From assembly GCF_023718305.1 (NCBI RefSeq), contig NZ_QEYO01000011.1, positions 92,653-156,652 on the forward strand: 64,000 nt of DNA, read 5' to 3'. The position numbers were made by a program, and so were the translations under genes. Every line of letters begins with the position of its first letter. The stretch's first letter is position 1. The notes beneath the pieces are model-generated. The model was not told where the DNA came from, searched no databases, and saw nothing but the letters and a program-made list of their open reading frames with translations. The stretch comes from Gramella sp. AN32. Lineage in GTDB: Bacteria > Bacteroidota > Bacteroidia > Flavobacteriales > Flavobacteriaceae. Shown one piece after another: positions 17,663 to 28,800 of this stretch.

Positions 17663-20086
17663 TTAACGATTTATAGGCTCTATTTCAATACTGTCCTTTA
17701 ATCGAATATCTTCTGAAGAGCTTCCAATTAATATTTTAAAAATCCCCGGTTCAACGGTCCAGTTCATATGCTTATCTAATATTTCTAAATCTTTCGGTTG
17801 TAAAATCATATGTATGGTCTTTGACTCATTTGGTTCCAGCTGCACACGTTCAAATCCTCTTAACTGAGATTCGTAAGTAGTCACACTACTAACCTCATCT
17901 CTCAAATAGAGCTGTACAACTTCATCTCCGGTTACTTTTCCTGTATTCTTTACTTTAAAAGATATTTCTATATCGCTTTGAGAATGTTTGGTTTTTTGAT
18001 CTACCACTAAATCACTATACTCAAAAGTGGTATAACTTAACCCATAGCCAAAAGGATATAAAGCTCCTAAAACTCTTGTCTTGCCGCTCCCGTTTGGCCC
18101 CTGCCCGGGTTGTCCTGCTTGTGAACCTGGCTTATAAGGAAAATTTAAGGGTATTTGTCCAACAGTTTTTGGAAAGGTGACGGATAATTTTCCGCCTGGA
18201 TTATAATCTCCAAATAAAGTTTCAGCTATTACTTCACCTGCTGAAGTACTGGGAAACCAGGCTTCTAAAATGGCCGGTAAATATTTATTTTCCCAGTTAA
18301 TCGTTAAGGGTTGGCCATTAATCAAGACAAGAACAACAGGTTTTCCTGTTTTATAGAGTGCCTGAAGTAGTTGCAATTGGCGTCCCGGGAGTCCTAAACC
18401 TGTACGGGATTTTGTTTCACCTACTCGTTCTTCATCTTCACCTACAACAGCTATAATCACATCAGATTGTTTTGCTTTTTCAACTGCAGCATCAATACCT
18501 GCCTGTTCTATTTCTGATAACGAGGTTGGAATAATTTCACTTTCCGGCCAATCTGGATCTACAATATCACATCCTTTTTCATAATAAACATTCGCCCGGC
18601 CTTTGGCATAATCTTTCAGTCCCCGGTAGACTGAAGTTGAAGGATTATCTGCAGGTCCATACCTGCTATAGGTAAAACTAACTTCATCGGCCAAGGGCCC
18701 GGTTACCAGGATATTCTTATAATTCGCAATATCTAAGGGCAATAAATTGTCCTTATTTTTTAAGAGCACTAAAGATTCCCGGTTGAGTTGTTTAGAGAAT
18801 TCCTCATCCTCTTTGGTATGTACCAGTTCATCAGCTTCTTCAGGATTTTCCACGTACGGGGTATCAAATAATCCCAATTCAAATTTTACCCGTAACACAT
18901 CGGCAACCCTGGCATCAATCGTTTTTATTGAAATTTTGCCCTCTGCAATCAATTCTCTTAAAGGTCCGATAAAGCTTTCCGGGGTTCTAAAAGTCGTTCG
19001 TACATTTAATCCCGCTTCAATAACCTGGCGTACCGCTTCTTTATAGTTTTCGGCAACACGGTGTTTATCTGAAACATATTCCACAGCCTCACTATCGGAA
19101 ACCACATATCCTTCGAAACCATAAGTATTACGAAGTAATTCAGTCAAGAAATAGGAACTGGCCGAAACCGGTACACCGTCATAGTCATTATAACTGCTCA
19201 TTACTCCCATAGGCGATGCTTCTTCTATTACCCGCTTAAAAGGATACAGGTGTAACTGATGCATTTCTCTTGGGGCGACATGCGGATCTGTACGAGCATC
19301 CCCATCCCTTGCTCCCTTGGGAATACTATAAACCGCAAAATGTTTTAAAGTAGAGGCTACACCCTGAGATTGAATTCCCAAGGTCATTTGTTTCCCCATT
19401 TCCGCAATATGAAAGGGTTCTTCGCCATAACATTCCAAAACGCGCCCCCAGCGTTGATCTCGAGCCACATCAAGAATGGGTGCATATATATTGGTATACC
19501 CCAATGCTTTTGCTTCGCGTCCCACAATATTTCCTGCTTGATAGACCAATTTTTTATTCCAGGTGCTGCCAATTCCTATTGGAGCAGGCAATGGTGTCGC
19601 CTTTTTATGACATAAGCCGTGTACCCCTTCATTGGTGAAATCTACAGGAATTCCTAACCTGGTTTCTTCTACAAACCATTTTTGTACTTTGTTTATGGCC
19701 CTGGCATGTGCACTGTATGGATAGGAATATTTAGTATATGTTTCTTCCCTGCCGTGAATTGTATTTAAATGTTCATCAATATTGGCAATACCATCTTTCC
19801 AAACCCTGTTTTTCCATTCCGGGGTTGGTAATTCATCCTCTAAAACACGGGCAAAACCATATAATGTAGCTAACTGGCAAGTTTTTTCATCAACATTCAT
19901 TAAAGAAACAAGATTGGCTACTCTATCTTCTATAGGGGCTTTAGCATCTTCATACACATCTTTTAAACCATTCTTATTAAAGTCAATCCAGTCTTTATGA
20001 TACAAAGAGTCCTGCTTATTTCTCTCGGAGAAAAATAAAAATGGAATACTTAGGCTTAAAATAAATTTGAAGAAATTAATATGCAC
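17663..20086 (-). CDS. Glycoside hydrolase family 3 (beta-glucosidase/beta-xylosidase type)
   Basis: The protein has 807 aa with an N-terminal hydrophobic export segment. The order is a GH3 N-terminal barrel, a GH3 C-terminal alpha/beta sandwich and an Fn3-like domain. Visible signatures are K-H-F-A-V-Y, the substrate-binding R-W-G-R and the nucleophile Asp in G-Y-V-V-S-D-S-E-A near residue 335. The second domain has L-L-K-N and G-E-D-E-E-R-V-G-E, a candidate acid/base region. The D-V-Y-E-D-A segment near the start is common in PUL GH3 enzymes. It removes terminal beta-linked sugars (glucose, xylose or GlcNAc) from oligosaccharides in the periplasm. It is downstream of the DUF6250-like lipoprotein by ~115 bp. 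Confidence 0.92.
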   Translation of the reverse strand: MHINFFKFILSLSIPFLFFSERNKQDSLYHKDWIDFNKNGLKDVYEDAKAPIEDRVANLVSLMNVDEKTCQLATLYGFARVLEDELPTPEWKNRVWKDGIANIDEHLNTIHGREETYTKYSYPYSAHARAINKVQKWFVEETRLGIPVDFTNEGVHGLCHKKATPLPAPIGIGSTWNKKLVYQAGNIVGREAKALGYTNIYAPILDVARDQRWGRVLECYGEEPFHIAEMGKQMTLGIQSQGVASTLKHFAVYSIPKGARDGDARTDPHVAPREMHQLHLYPFKRVIEEASPMGVMSSYNDYDGVPVSASSYFLTELLRNTYGFEGYVVSDSEAVEYVSDKHRVAENYKEAVRQVIEAGLNVRTTFRTPESFIGPLRELIAEGKISIKTIDARVADVLRVKFELGLFDTPYVENPEEADELVHTKEDEEFSKQLNRESLVLLKNKDNLLPLDIANYKNILVTGPLADEVSFTYSRYGPADNPSTSVYRGLKDYAKGRANVYYEKGCDIVDPDWPESEIIPTSLSEIEQAGIDAAVEKAKQSDVIIAVVGEDEERVGETKSRTGLGLPGRQLQLLQALYKTGKPVVLVLINGQPLTINWENKYLPAILEAWFPSTSAGEVIAETLFGDYNPGGKLSVTFPKTVGQIPLNFPYKPGSQAGQPGQGPNGSGKTRVLGALYPFGYGLSYTTFEYSDLVVDQKTKHSQSDIEISFKVKNTGKVTGDEVVQLYLRDEVSSVTTYESQLRGFERVQLEPNESKTIHMILQPKDLEILDKHMNWTVEPGIFKILIGSSSEDIRLKDSIEIEPINR

Positions 20087-20201
20087 ATTAAGAGGTTAAA
20101 AGTTGATAATTCAAAAGTTGTTTTTGTTTAAAAAAACTCATCCTTTCACGAAATCGTAAGTCACAGCCTTGTGAAATGAGTAAGTTTAATTAGTAAACAA
20201 T

Positions 20202-20948
20202 TTATTTACTTAAGCTATATACTTTAAAGTTATCTACCGTCGTATGGTTATTCACTGTTCTAAAACCAAAGTAGCCTAAAGTATAAGGAGCATCATCTAT
20301 ATATTCTACCAACAATTGATCATTCCGGTAATATTGAACAACCTCATCGTTGGCGATGATCTTTATATGATATTTTGTGTTTGGTTCAAGCATAAATTCT
20401 TTAGCACTTAAGTCATGTTCCGGCAATAGCGGTCTTTTACCATCGCCAGTATAACGCCTGAATCTCGTGGTTGAATTATCGTTTCCTCCCACACCCATAT
20501 AATATAATTGCAAGCTGTCGTAGTTTGAAAATTTACCGCCACGCTTGGCTGAATTTGCGAAGAAATCATCCGGATTTTCCGGATCTGTCGCCATCCAGAA
20601 ACAATTTAGATCTGAAACCCTGTCATTAGGCCCCCCTTCTTTAATGAGAAAAGCATCGTACTCGATCATTAACGGACCGTCAAACTTTTCTTTTAACCAT
20701 ACGGTACAACCGGAGACATCATTTATCTCCAATTTCCCATTATTAACTTCCACAGTTCCCCCCGGCATCTGCTCCACTTTCCAGTCTGCCAATCCGCTAT
20801 CAAAGTCTTCTTGATAAATCAGGTTAGCGCTAAAGCTCTCCCCTTTTATATCTACCGATTTTCCTTTATTATTACAGGAATTTAGACCCAGCACTGTAAG
20901 AGCCAGTAAAAAGAGCCTTCCCATTTTTTTACACTGAAAAAATTTCAT
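20202..20948 (-). CDS. DUF6250-like lipoprotein with concanavalin-like beta-sandwich
   Basis: This 248-aa lipoprotein has lipobox L-N-S-C with C25. After a short linker, the rest is a single beta-sandwich: E-D-F-D-S-G-L-A-D-W near the start, C-F-W-M-A-T-D-P in the middle, and a closing G-Y-F-G-F-R-T-V-N-N-H-T-T-V-D-N-F segment. These features match the DUF6250/YesU-type jelly-roll proteins common in carbohydrate loci. The role is not established: either carbohydrate binding or a glycosidase of the laminin-G-like fold. It sits between the GH39 and GH3 genes and is probably co-transcribed with them. The outer-membrane anchor suggests a periplasmic or surface role. Confidence 0.7.
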   Translation of the reverse strand: MKFFQCKKMGRLFLLALTVLGLNSCNNKGKSVDIKGESFSANLIYQEDFDSGLADWKVEQMPGGTVEVNNGKLEINDVSGCTVWLKEKFDGPLMIEYDAFLIKEGGPNDRVSDLNCFWMATDPENPDDFFANSAKRGGKFSNYDSLQLYYMGVGGNDNSTTRFRRYTGDGKRPLLPEHDLSAKEFMLEPNTKYHIKIIANDEVVQYYRNDQLLVEYIDDAPYTLGYFGFRTVNNHTTVDNFKVYSLSK

Positions 20949-20964
20949 TCTCTATAATCTATTT

Positions 20965-22626
20965 TTAATTTATTTGCTTAATCAATACTAAACTCCACGG
21001 GGTGATATCACGATTCACCGAAAGCACGCCATTCTTATCTGCCTTAATATATTTGGTTTTCATATTGTTAGCATAGTCTTTCATTACCTGAACTTCCTCT
21101 CTTGTGGGTGGTTCCGGTTTACCCATATCTTCCCAGAAATTATGGATATTTCCATGATCTTTATCCATTATTTCGATTTTGAACATGGTGCCGGCTTTTA
21201 AGCCGGTTAGTTCAAAGTCCAGTTTTTTGTTGGTTCCCTGTTCCCTTTTATTTGCACCGGCAGGAACTGAATTTTCATATTCCTGAGGATAATTATAAGC
21301 CAATGCCACGATTTTACCATCCCCTGATTTTTTGCTTACGAACAGGTAATCATCATTATATATTTTTTCAGTCCCCAGTTCATTGAGCATGCGATACGCA
21401 TGATATGAAGGCTTTTCGAGTCCCTGGAAATTAAGCATCCCAAAACCACCATGAAAGATGCTTGAAGCACCACCTTTTTCTTCGAAAATATCAGTAAACG
21501 TCCAGAAGGCAAGGGAATTGGTAAGGCCAATACAATCTAAATTGGTTTTTACAATGTATGCAGCCGCCGGCAGGCGGTCATGCATTTCGTCCCTGCTACT
21601 AGGACTGGTATTCCATTCAGTTAAATGAATTTCCACATCTGGATAGGCACTTTCAGCGATCGTTTTATTAAGCCACTCCAGATCTTCCTTTGTAGATTGT
21701 ACGTGGCGGGTAAGTCCTTTACCTTTTCCTGTCTCCGGGTTAAAGGCATAATCTGTTGGATAGGGATGACAGCTTACAAAGTCTACCGGTAGATTTTCCT
21801 TATTACAATATTCGAGGAAATCTTCGATCCATACCCCGTGCCAGTCTAAAGCATTAATATCGTCACTGGCAAACACCTCTTCAGAAGCTTCATCATTGGT
21901 GGTTTCTCCGGCAAAACGATCATCGGGGACAAAATTACTGGTAGATGGCCCTCCAATCTTCAGTCTTTTGTCTACAGATTTCACTGCCAGAGCAGATTGT
22001 TTATACATTTCAAAATACTGAGATTTTGTTCCATCCCAAAATAACGGGTATAAATTAGGTTCGTTCCATACTTCAAAATACCAGGTTACTACTTCTTCTA
22101 TACCATATCTATCTACACAGTGCTGCGTAAAAGCTTTTACTAAATCATGCCATTTCTCAAAAGTATCATCAGCGGGTGTGATATTAGCCTCCCACCAGAA
22201 TACCGTTTTAGAATCTTCAGCAGCCATACTATCTGGTAAAAAAGAAAGTTCTACAAACGGACGCACATCATGCTCGAGCATTCTGTCAAACAAATCATCT
22301 ACGTACTGCCAGTTATAGACCAGTTCACCCTTTTCTTCCACAAGAGGAAACATATCTTCATGGAACAATCCATGGAAACGTACATATTCAAATCCGCAGT
22401 TTTCCTGAACCTGTTCCAGCTGTTCCAGCCAACCGGCCCGCAGCCCTTCGTTTGCCCGGCCTGCGCCAACCACTTTACTCCAGTAAGGTTCAAATTCTTC
22501 AGTATCCCCATTTGCATCTATTCGAAGGGTCTTTTGTGCTTGTACACCAAAATTACCCAGGATAAAAAGGAACAATAAGGCCAGAATATCATTTGTAAAT
22601 CTCTTTCCAATCATCGTAAAATTCAA
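20965..22626 (-). CDS. Glycoside hydrolase family 39 (beta-xylosidase / alpha-L-iduronidase family)
   Basis: This 553-aa protein has a signal peptide ending near residue 30. The GH39 barrel is clear: C-G-F-E-Y-V-R-F-H-G-L near residue 80, the acid/base E189 in E-V-W-N-E-P-N, and the nucleophile E337 in H-L-T-E-W-N-T. A C-terminal beta-sandwich (~residues 420-553) follows. GH39 contains beta-xylosidases and alpha-L-iduronidases. In a locus with an iduronate-2-sulfatase-like enzyme and several uronate lyases, an iduronidase-type activity is worth considering, but sequence alone does not decide. It overlaps the upstream GH30 gene by 4 bp and is followed 16 bp later by the DUF6250-like lipoprotein. 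Confidence 0.88.
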   Translation of the reverse strand: MNFTMIGKRFTNDILALLFLFILGNFGVQAQKTLRIDANGDTEEFEPYWSKVVGAGRANEGLRAGWLEQLEQVQENCGFEYVRFHGLFHEDMFPLVEEKGELVYNWQYVDDLFDRMLEHDVRPFVELSFLPDSMAAEDSKTVFWWEANITPADDTFEKWHDLVKAFTQHCVDRYGIEEVVTWYFEVWNEPNLYPLFWDGTKSQYFEMYKQSALAVKSVDKRLKIGGPSTSNFVPDDRFAGETTNDEASEEVFASDDINALDWHGVWIEDFLEYCNKENLPVDFVSCHPYPTDYAFNPETGKGKGLTRHVQSTKEDLEWLNKTIAESAYPDVEIHLTEWNTSPSSRDEMHDRLPAAAYIVKTNLDCIGLTNSLAFWTFTDIFEEKGGASSIFHGGFGMLNFQGLEKPSYHAYRMLNELGTEKIYNDDYLFVSKKSGDGKIVALAYNYPQEYENSVPAGANKREQGTNKKLDFELTGLKAGTMFKIEIMDKDHGNIHNFWEDMGKPEPPTREEVQVMKDYANNMKTKYIKADKNGVLSVNRDITPWSLVLIKQIN

Positions 22627-24071
22627 TTTTTTAATATAAGTGTGTTTATTGATTCAGGCTGAACCTCTATACCAAAGGCATGATCATCAATCTCAAAATT
22701 CAATGTTCTGGAAGATTCTAATGGGTTGTTGATCAACACTGCAATTCGACCATCTTTCAATTGAAAAGCAATATGATTTTCTCCTTCCGATGATTTTAAA
22801 TAATGATCCCCGGGTTGTACGAAATGAGAGAGATGTTTGAACAGATAAAATTCATCTGTATAAGTAACCTTTTTAGAATCTTTATCTATCACCACCATAG
22901 AATTTTGTGGCCATCCCCAGGCGCTCTTACCGGTTTCATCCAGGATCATATTCCAGTACATATGTGAGCCGGCGCCATTATTTAAGAAATGGACCAGGGT
23001 TTCCCAGGAACGTTGTACCGAAGTCCAGTCATTCTCTCCCTCTCCACATTTATTTTCGGTTTGCATATATTTTAAATTAGGGTATTCCTGGTGTATTTTC
23101 GGGATAGATTTAGATCCTCCCCACTGAAAACCAACTCCTTTAATATAATCTGAAGCCTTTTCGTTCTCTAAAATTGTTTTAACATATTCTGGTTCACTCC
23201 AGTTGATGGTACCTAACCAGATCTCGGTGTCAAGACCATCTTTATCGAATTGCGGACCCAGATATTCTCCGATAAAAATTGAAAAATCTTCTGCACGCCA
23301 CGTACAACTGGGCCAGTTTGGCGCATAGGCTATTTCATTTTGCGGCTGAATGGAAAACAGGTCAATTCCCTCTTCTTTATAAGCCTGCACAAATTTAGAA
23401 AAATATAGCGCGTATGCTTTTAGATATTGATCCTGCATTTTAAAGGCAGTCGCATTGCTTAAAATCTGGGCCCCTGGATCCATTCGGTTTCCGTTAGCCC
23501 TATCATTCCAATCACCTGCCCTAAGGGAATAGTGTTCATTTACTTTCATCCAGGCCGGGGGAGTCCATGGCGATGCCCAAATTAGAAGATCAGGATTCAC
23601 TTCCAGGGCTGCTTTTAAATATGGAATTAGAATATACCGATCTCTATCAATATTAAAATCACGCATAACAAAGTCACCAAGTACATCGTTATGAGAATAA
23701 TAGCTCAAGGCATAATCTGAAGCCCCAATAGGAATACGGCACATAGAAAAATTACAGCCGTCTTCAGAGAAGATTGCATCCATAACCTCTTTAGAGCTTT
23801 CTCCCTCTAAAGATTGTAATGCTTCCCATCCCAATTCGTTAAATGCTCCTCCAATTCCATCGATCTCCTGTAAGAGACTATCGGTATAAATTATAATATC
23901 TGCCTTAGTAGCTTTACTGCTTTTTATAGCAGCTCGTTTAGTTTTATCCCAACGTTTGGCGGGGGTGGTACTAATTAACTCTATTTGCTGAGCCAGCAAA
24001 CCACTACAAATAAATAACAGGCTAAGACTTAATCCTATTTTAAATTTAAAGGAACATTCTTTACTGTTCAT
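22623..24071 (-). CDS. Glycoside hydrolase family 30
   Basis: This 482-aa protein has a signal peptide ending near residue 28 (L-L-A-Q). The (beta/alpha)8 barrel contains G-I-G-G-A-F-N-E-L near residue 72 and W-A-S-P-W-T-P-P-A-W-M-K near 165. The acid/base is E246 in Q-P-Q-N-E and the nucleophile E339 in M-Q-T-E-N. A short C-terminal beta-sandwich follows, as in GH30 enzymes. Activities in the family include beta-glucosidase, beta-xylosidase, beta-fucosidase, glucuronyl-xylanase and beta-1,6-glucanase. The motif set looks nearer to the glucosylceramidase-type subfamilies than to xylanases. Its stop overlaps the start of the GH39 gene by 4 bp (ATGA), so the two are translationally coupled. Confidence 0.88.
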   Translation of the reverse strand: MNSKECSFKFKIGLSLSLLFICSGLLAQQIELISTTPAKRWDKTKRAAIKSSKATKADIIIYTDSLLQEIDGIGGAFNELGWEALQSLEGESSKEVMDAIFSEDGCNFSMCRIPIGASDYALSYYSHNDVLGDFVMRDFNIDRDRYILIPYLKAALEVNPDLLIWASPWTPPAWMKVNEHYSLRAGDWNDRANGNRMDPGAQILSNATAFKMQDQYLKAYALYFSKFVQAYKEEGIDLFSIQPQNEIAYAPNWPSCTWRAEDFSIFIGEYLGPQFDKDGLDTEIWLGTINWSEPEYVKTILENEKASDYIKGVGFQWGGSKSIPKIHQEYPNLKYMQTENKCGEGENDWTSVQRSWETLVHFLNNGAGSHMYWNMILDETGKSAWGWPQNSMVVIDKDSKKVTYTDEFYLFKHLSHFVQPGDHYLKSSEGENHIAFQLKDGRIAVLINNPLESSRTLNFEIDDHAFGIEVQPESINTLILKN

Positions 24072-24109
24072 ACTATCTTCTATTTCTAATAAAACTGATT
24101 GCTAAACCT

Positions 24110-25705
24110 TTATTCTTCTGTTGAAAATACCGCCGCGGGCAATCCTTCTTTATTATATAAATTTGCTCCTTGTGGATTTCCAGACCAGGCATAACGTACA
24201 TGTACGGGATCTGATACTGAAGAATTCCAGACTTCTATTATATTTTTAGAAATAATTTTTGCTTCAGCAGGAATCCATTCCCCATTCTGTCCAAGGATTT
24301 CAAACCATTTTAATGGTTCATTCACCGTAACCGCTTCATCTAAAAGATGTTTATGCCCTACCATTAAACCAGAACCTGCTTCACTAAAGTCCACCTGAAT
24401 TTTATCTCCTTTTACTTTATGAGAATTATATAATGGTCCACTCACCGCAGCTACCTTTTTATGATAATCTTTCTCCAGAGCCCAAAGCGCTAAACGTTTT
24501 CCAGCATCTATTTTGTTATGGGGATGTATGTCTTTTGCTTCCCCTATATCATGTAGAACCGCCATTCCGGTATTTGGAAGTTTTAAACTTTTTCGCAATT
24601 CATTATTAACGGTAGCCCAACCATCATCAGCTTCCTCATTGCCCCTTTGGCAAGCAGCCAATTGAGCCCAGTAAAATGAAAAATCGCCCTGGTTCCAATC
24701 TGCCCTCCAACTATTTATCATAGTGGTGAAAAAATCTTCATACTCCTCTGGCATATAAACTGCGTTACTTTCCCCCTGGTACCATATGGCTCCTTTTATA
24801 GCATAAGGAATTATTGAATTCAACATCCCATTATATAAGGTCGCGGGAACTTGTCTGTCTTCTCTTGGATGATCGGTTGGTCTGGGCTTACGCCCTTTTT
24901 CACCATTTTCTTTCCAGCTTGCCAATTGAGACTCATAGATGGTGTCTCTATAATCTTCAGCATCTAGCCTTTCAATAGTTTCTTTAATTTCTTTTCTATT
25001 GGCTTTAAAATAATCTTTGAGGTTTTCATCTGCTAAATAAGCTTCCGCAGAAATCCAAGGTTGAATACGGGTACCACCCCAGGAACATTCTACCAGTCCT
25101 ATAGGCACATTTAACTCCTTTCGTAGTTCTTTTGCGAAAAAATATCCTGTTGCGGTAATCTTACCTATTTGTCCCTGAGTAGCACTAATCCATTGCCCCT
25201 GAAAATCAGGTTTCTTTTCATAGAGTGAGGTATTTTGCAGGACTTCTATATGACGAATCTGGTCATCATTAGCAGTGGAGACCTCTTCCCTGATATATTC
25301 TACTAAGGGTTGATATTGAGGCTCTCTGGAATCATTTAAAAATTTATCCAGAGCAAAATCCATATTAGACTGCCCTGTACACAACCAGACTTCACCCGAT
25401 AAAACATCCTTAATATGAATAATGTTCTTACCGGAAATAGTAATTGAATACGGCCCTCCTGCTTTTGGAGTCTTTAAGTCAACACGCCAGGTTCCATCTG
25501 CTGCGGCAACCACTTTAGCCCCTTCACCCCAGCTCCCGCTAACAGTTATATCCTCGCTGGGATCTGCCCAACCCCAAATAGGAATTTCCGTTTCTCTTTG
25601 AATAACCATGTGGTCGGAAAATATGGTATTCAACACCACATCGGCCAAGACCGTATGAGGTAATATTACTATTAAAACGAGTATTATTTTATGAGATAAA
25701 TACAT
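24110..25705 (-). CDS. Sialate O-acetylesterase-type (SASA) carbohydrate esterase
   Basis: A longer frame starts at 25765. The start at 25705 gives a normal signal peptide ending T-V-L-A-D and a 531-aa protein. The SASA signature G-Q-S-N-M contains the catalytic serine. A W-Y-Q-G-E-S-N block follows in the middle, and D-I-G-E-A-K-D-I-H-P provides the D-x-x-H dyad. Such esterases remove O-acetyl groups from sialic acid but in PULs act on many acetylated glycans. It lies upstream of GH30 and GH39 with short spacing, as part of a debranching cluster. The actual substrate is not determined by sequence. Confidence 0.88.
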   Translation of the reverse strand: MYLSHKIILVLIVILPHTVLADVVLNTIFSDHMVIQRETEIPIWGWADPSEDITVSGSWGEGAKVVAAADGTWRVDLKTPKAGGPYSITISGKNIIHIKDVLSGEVWLCTGQSNMDFALDKFLNDSREPQYQPLVEYIREEVSTANDDQIRHIEVLQNTSLYEKKPDFQGQWISATQGQIGKITATGYFFAKELRKELNVPIGLVECSWGGTRIQPWISAEAYLADENLKDYFKANRKEIKETIERLDAEDYRDTIYESQLASWKENGEKGRKPRPTDHPREDRQVPATLYNGMLNSIIPYAIKGAIWYQGESNAVYMPEEYEDFFTTMINSWRADWNQGDFSFYWAQLAACQRGNEEADDGWATVNNELRKSLKLPNTGMAVLHDIGEAKDIHPHNKIDAGKRLALWALEKDYHKKVAAVSGPLYNSHKVKGDKIQVDFSEAGSGLMVGHKHLLDEAVTVNEPLKWFEILGQNGEWIPAEAKIISKNIIEVWNSSVSDPVHVRYAWSGNPQGANLYNKEGLPAAVFSTEE

Positions 25706-25882
25706 CGAATTCTTTTTCAGAAACTCTCTTTTATCGCAATTGAACTCTCTAAATCTATTTATCATTCTATTAATTTTCAGATTAAAGTATTCTTAAAATA
25801 TCCTATTTATAGGAAATCAAATCATATTTCCGTTTTTTTAGAACGTATCTCTATCACAAGTTTGATCCTACCCTTTCTGGAT

Positions 25883-28800
25883 TCAATTCTTTATAATTTT
25901 CACAGCATCTGTTACAAATCCTGAGCCTTTGACCAACACAATGAAAATTCCATTAATCTCATGTCCTAGGTTGAGATGATGTAAATTTTCTCCCTTTAAA
26001 AGTTGAATTTGGTTATGGATTACCATTATCCCTGAAAGGTTATACACCTCAATTGATACCTTTTCTTTTCTTGCGGAAACGATCTTCAGCTCTACAGGGC
26101 CGTTTGTTGGATTCGGTAAAGCTTCTAATTCCTGTATAACTACTGGCTTCTCCACATCACAGTTTCCTAAGGAAGCTCCTTTATTCAAAAATATAGGAAT
26201 TGCGGTCCTGGCTACACAAAGAGAATTTCCATTGAAACAAATTTCTATCTTCTTATCCCCGCTGCTCTTTCCGCAGGTCACATCCTGAACATTTACCGTT
26301 ACATTATCGGAAACAGTACATCCGTTTTCGTCAGTAACTTCTAAGGTGAAAGTGGTAGTTTCTTCGGGAGTTACCTCAATATTCCTTGTGGTAGCACCGG
26401 TACTCCACAGGTAGGTATAAGTTCCTGAACCACCGGTTATATTTTCTACCATAAGGCTAATCGTACTATCGTCGTATCCCTGGTAATAGGTTTGATCTTC
26501 TCCTAAATCAAAAAAAATAGCTTCAAATTCTTCAATAATAATTTCTGCAGTCGCGGTGTTCTCAAGTGCATCCTGGACTTCTACAGAATATGTCCCGGCA
26601 CCTAAACCTGTTATTGTTTCCGTAGTCTCCCCATTACTCCAGAGGTAAGTATAAGGAACCACACCACCTTCAACCTTTGCTGCTAAATCTGTTTCAGAAC
26701 CATTACAGATAATCTCTGACCCAGCCGAAATTTGTGCTTCCAATTCAGGTAAAGCGCCTCCGTAAACTTCAACTTCGGCCAGTGTCATACCATAGTCTGA
26801 CGTTTTCTCTATTCTCACAATTTTACCTACAACACCATCTGTATAAATTATTTCGCTTGGATTTGGATAATAGCCGTCGGTATATACTTTTTTAAATCTT
26901 TCTACTCCTTTAGAGTCGTATACATATACTACAATATTCTTTAACCTATTGCTATAGGGTTGTGACCGATTAAAAATTCTTATCTCTGTAATATTTTTAT
27001 CAGCACCTAAATCTACCTGCCACCATTTAAGGGTATTTGAACCCGTGGTGCCATTCTCGGTATGGGTTACCGAGCCATTACCATAATTTCCATCGATATT
27101 ACCGTCAATAGCCAGCTCTGGAGGACCATTATAGGCTGTTGAGGATTGGGTCGCTATACCATTGAGCGCCAGATTTACCGGACTTGCATAAAGATTGGAA
27201 AGTGTAGTTTTTGAAATACCCGGTCCTTCATATTGAACTCCAAGGGAATGACTATCAGTTGCCTGGAAATATGCTACTTTTATTTTATGAAATCCTGCAT
27301 CCAAACAAATATTCCCTGAAGCTTCCTGTGCGGAATGAACCCCATTATTATCTACAATTTCAATATCATCAATGCTTAGGCTTGAACCATCATCAGATGT
27401 GGTATAAAACGTATAATCACCGTTGGTTGGAACCTTAATATAACCTTCAAAAACAAACCCAAAATTATCAGTACGTTCCGCTTCACTTAAGTCGACTGCC
27501 GAAGCTACTCCGGTTTTAACCGGGGTAAGAAATTGAAATTCTGGAAGTTGATCCCAGTTCCCTTCATAATATCGATAATTAATCCCCGAAACAGGTGTAT
27601 CATAAGAAGATGCCGTTTGACATGCGATTCCCGTTAAGGAAATTGTAAAGTTATCAAGGTTAAAAGACTCACTTTCTCCACTAAACATAATCTTCATAGG
27701 CTGGACACCCTGGGTCAAATTTATATCGCTGGCAACGGTAAAATCTTTCCAATTGGAAATGCCGGTTGAATTTGATCCACCATAAGGGATCGCCAGCTCC
27801 TCTGTAACATCCGTTCCGCCAAAATTGAATTTTATCTTGCCATTAGCATTGGCTGCGGCATATCTTAGTGAAATGTCGTAGGTCCCATCTACAGGTACAT
27901 ATACCGTATAAGTTATCCATTCACCTGCTTCTATATTTTCTAAAATATATCCCCCCTCTGCATGTTTGCTTATATCCACATTCTCATCTGCTCGATAAAC
28001 TCCCCCAGAGTTCCCTGAGGAATTATCTTTATAAATACGACTTTCCCCACTTACAGGAGAGTAATCAAAATTTTCAGCTTCAATTGTACCTGACAGGATA
28101 TTCATATTATAATTGGGAAATCCTGAAGAAAACCCACTAATAGGATCCCCATAACATCCCTCTGGTCTTCGGAAAGTAAGCCCTCCCCAGCCAATAGCAT
28201 CATTGGTCCATCCAGCTTTTTCGTAACCATCTATTTCTATTGATTTGTCACGTGCACGTTGCGTCCATTTCGCGTCATTTTCAGATTTAATACCTCTTCC
28301 AATATAATGTGCGGTAGACATTTCCCAACTAGGTCGATTTTTAGTAAAATCACCTCTGCCCTCAGGACTCATAGATTTAGAATACCACCTGCCTGTTCTA
28401 TCAAAACCTTGAATAAAATTAGTTGGTTCCCAGGGAGAAGTCTGATCTGGATAGGAAGCCTGATAGGAAACATTATAGCGCAATGAGAATTCTAATCCTT
28501 CTAGTAATCTACTATCTTCATGACTGTATAAATCCTCTCCCTGATTCCAGGCCATTTCAGCCATTGAGCTTAATAATCCCAGACCAAAAAGCACATGATC
28601 CTGATCTCTTGAAGATTCCTGAGATTGTCCGTTTTCATAAATATAATTGGTCATTACTTCATTATAACCATAATCTTCAATCGAGCTGCCTCTAGAAATA
28701 TTGTAAGTATCGGCATGCTCCCCCGAAGATTTAAGAGTTGTACTCGTGTTAGGTCCGGGAGGATAAGGCAAATCGTCCGGACGATGTGGTTGTCCTTTTA

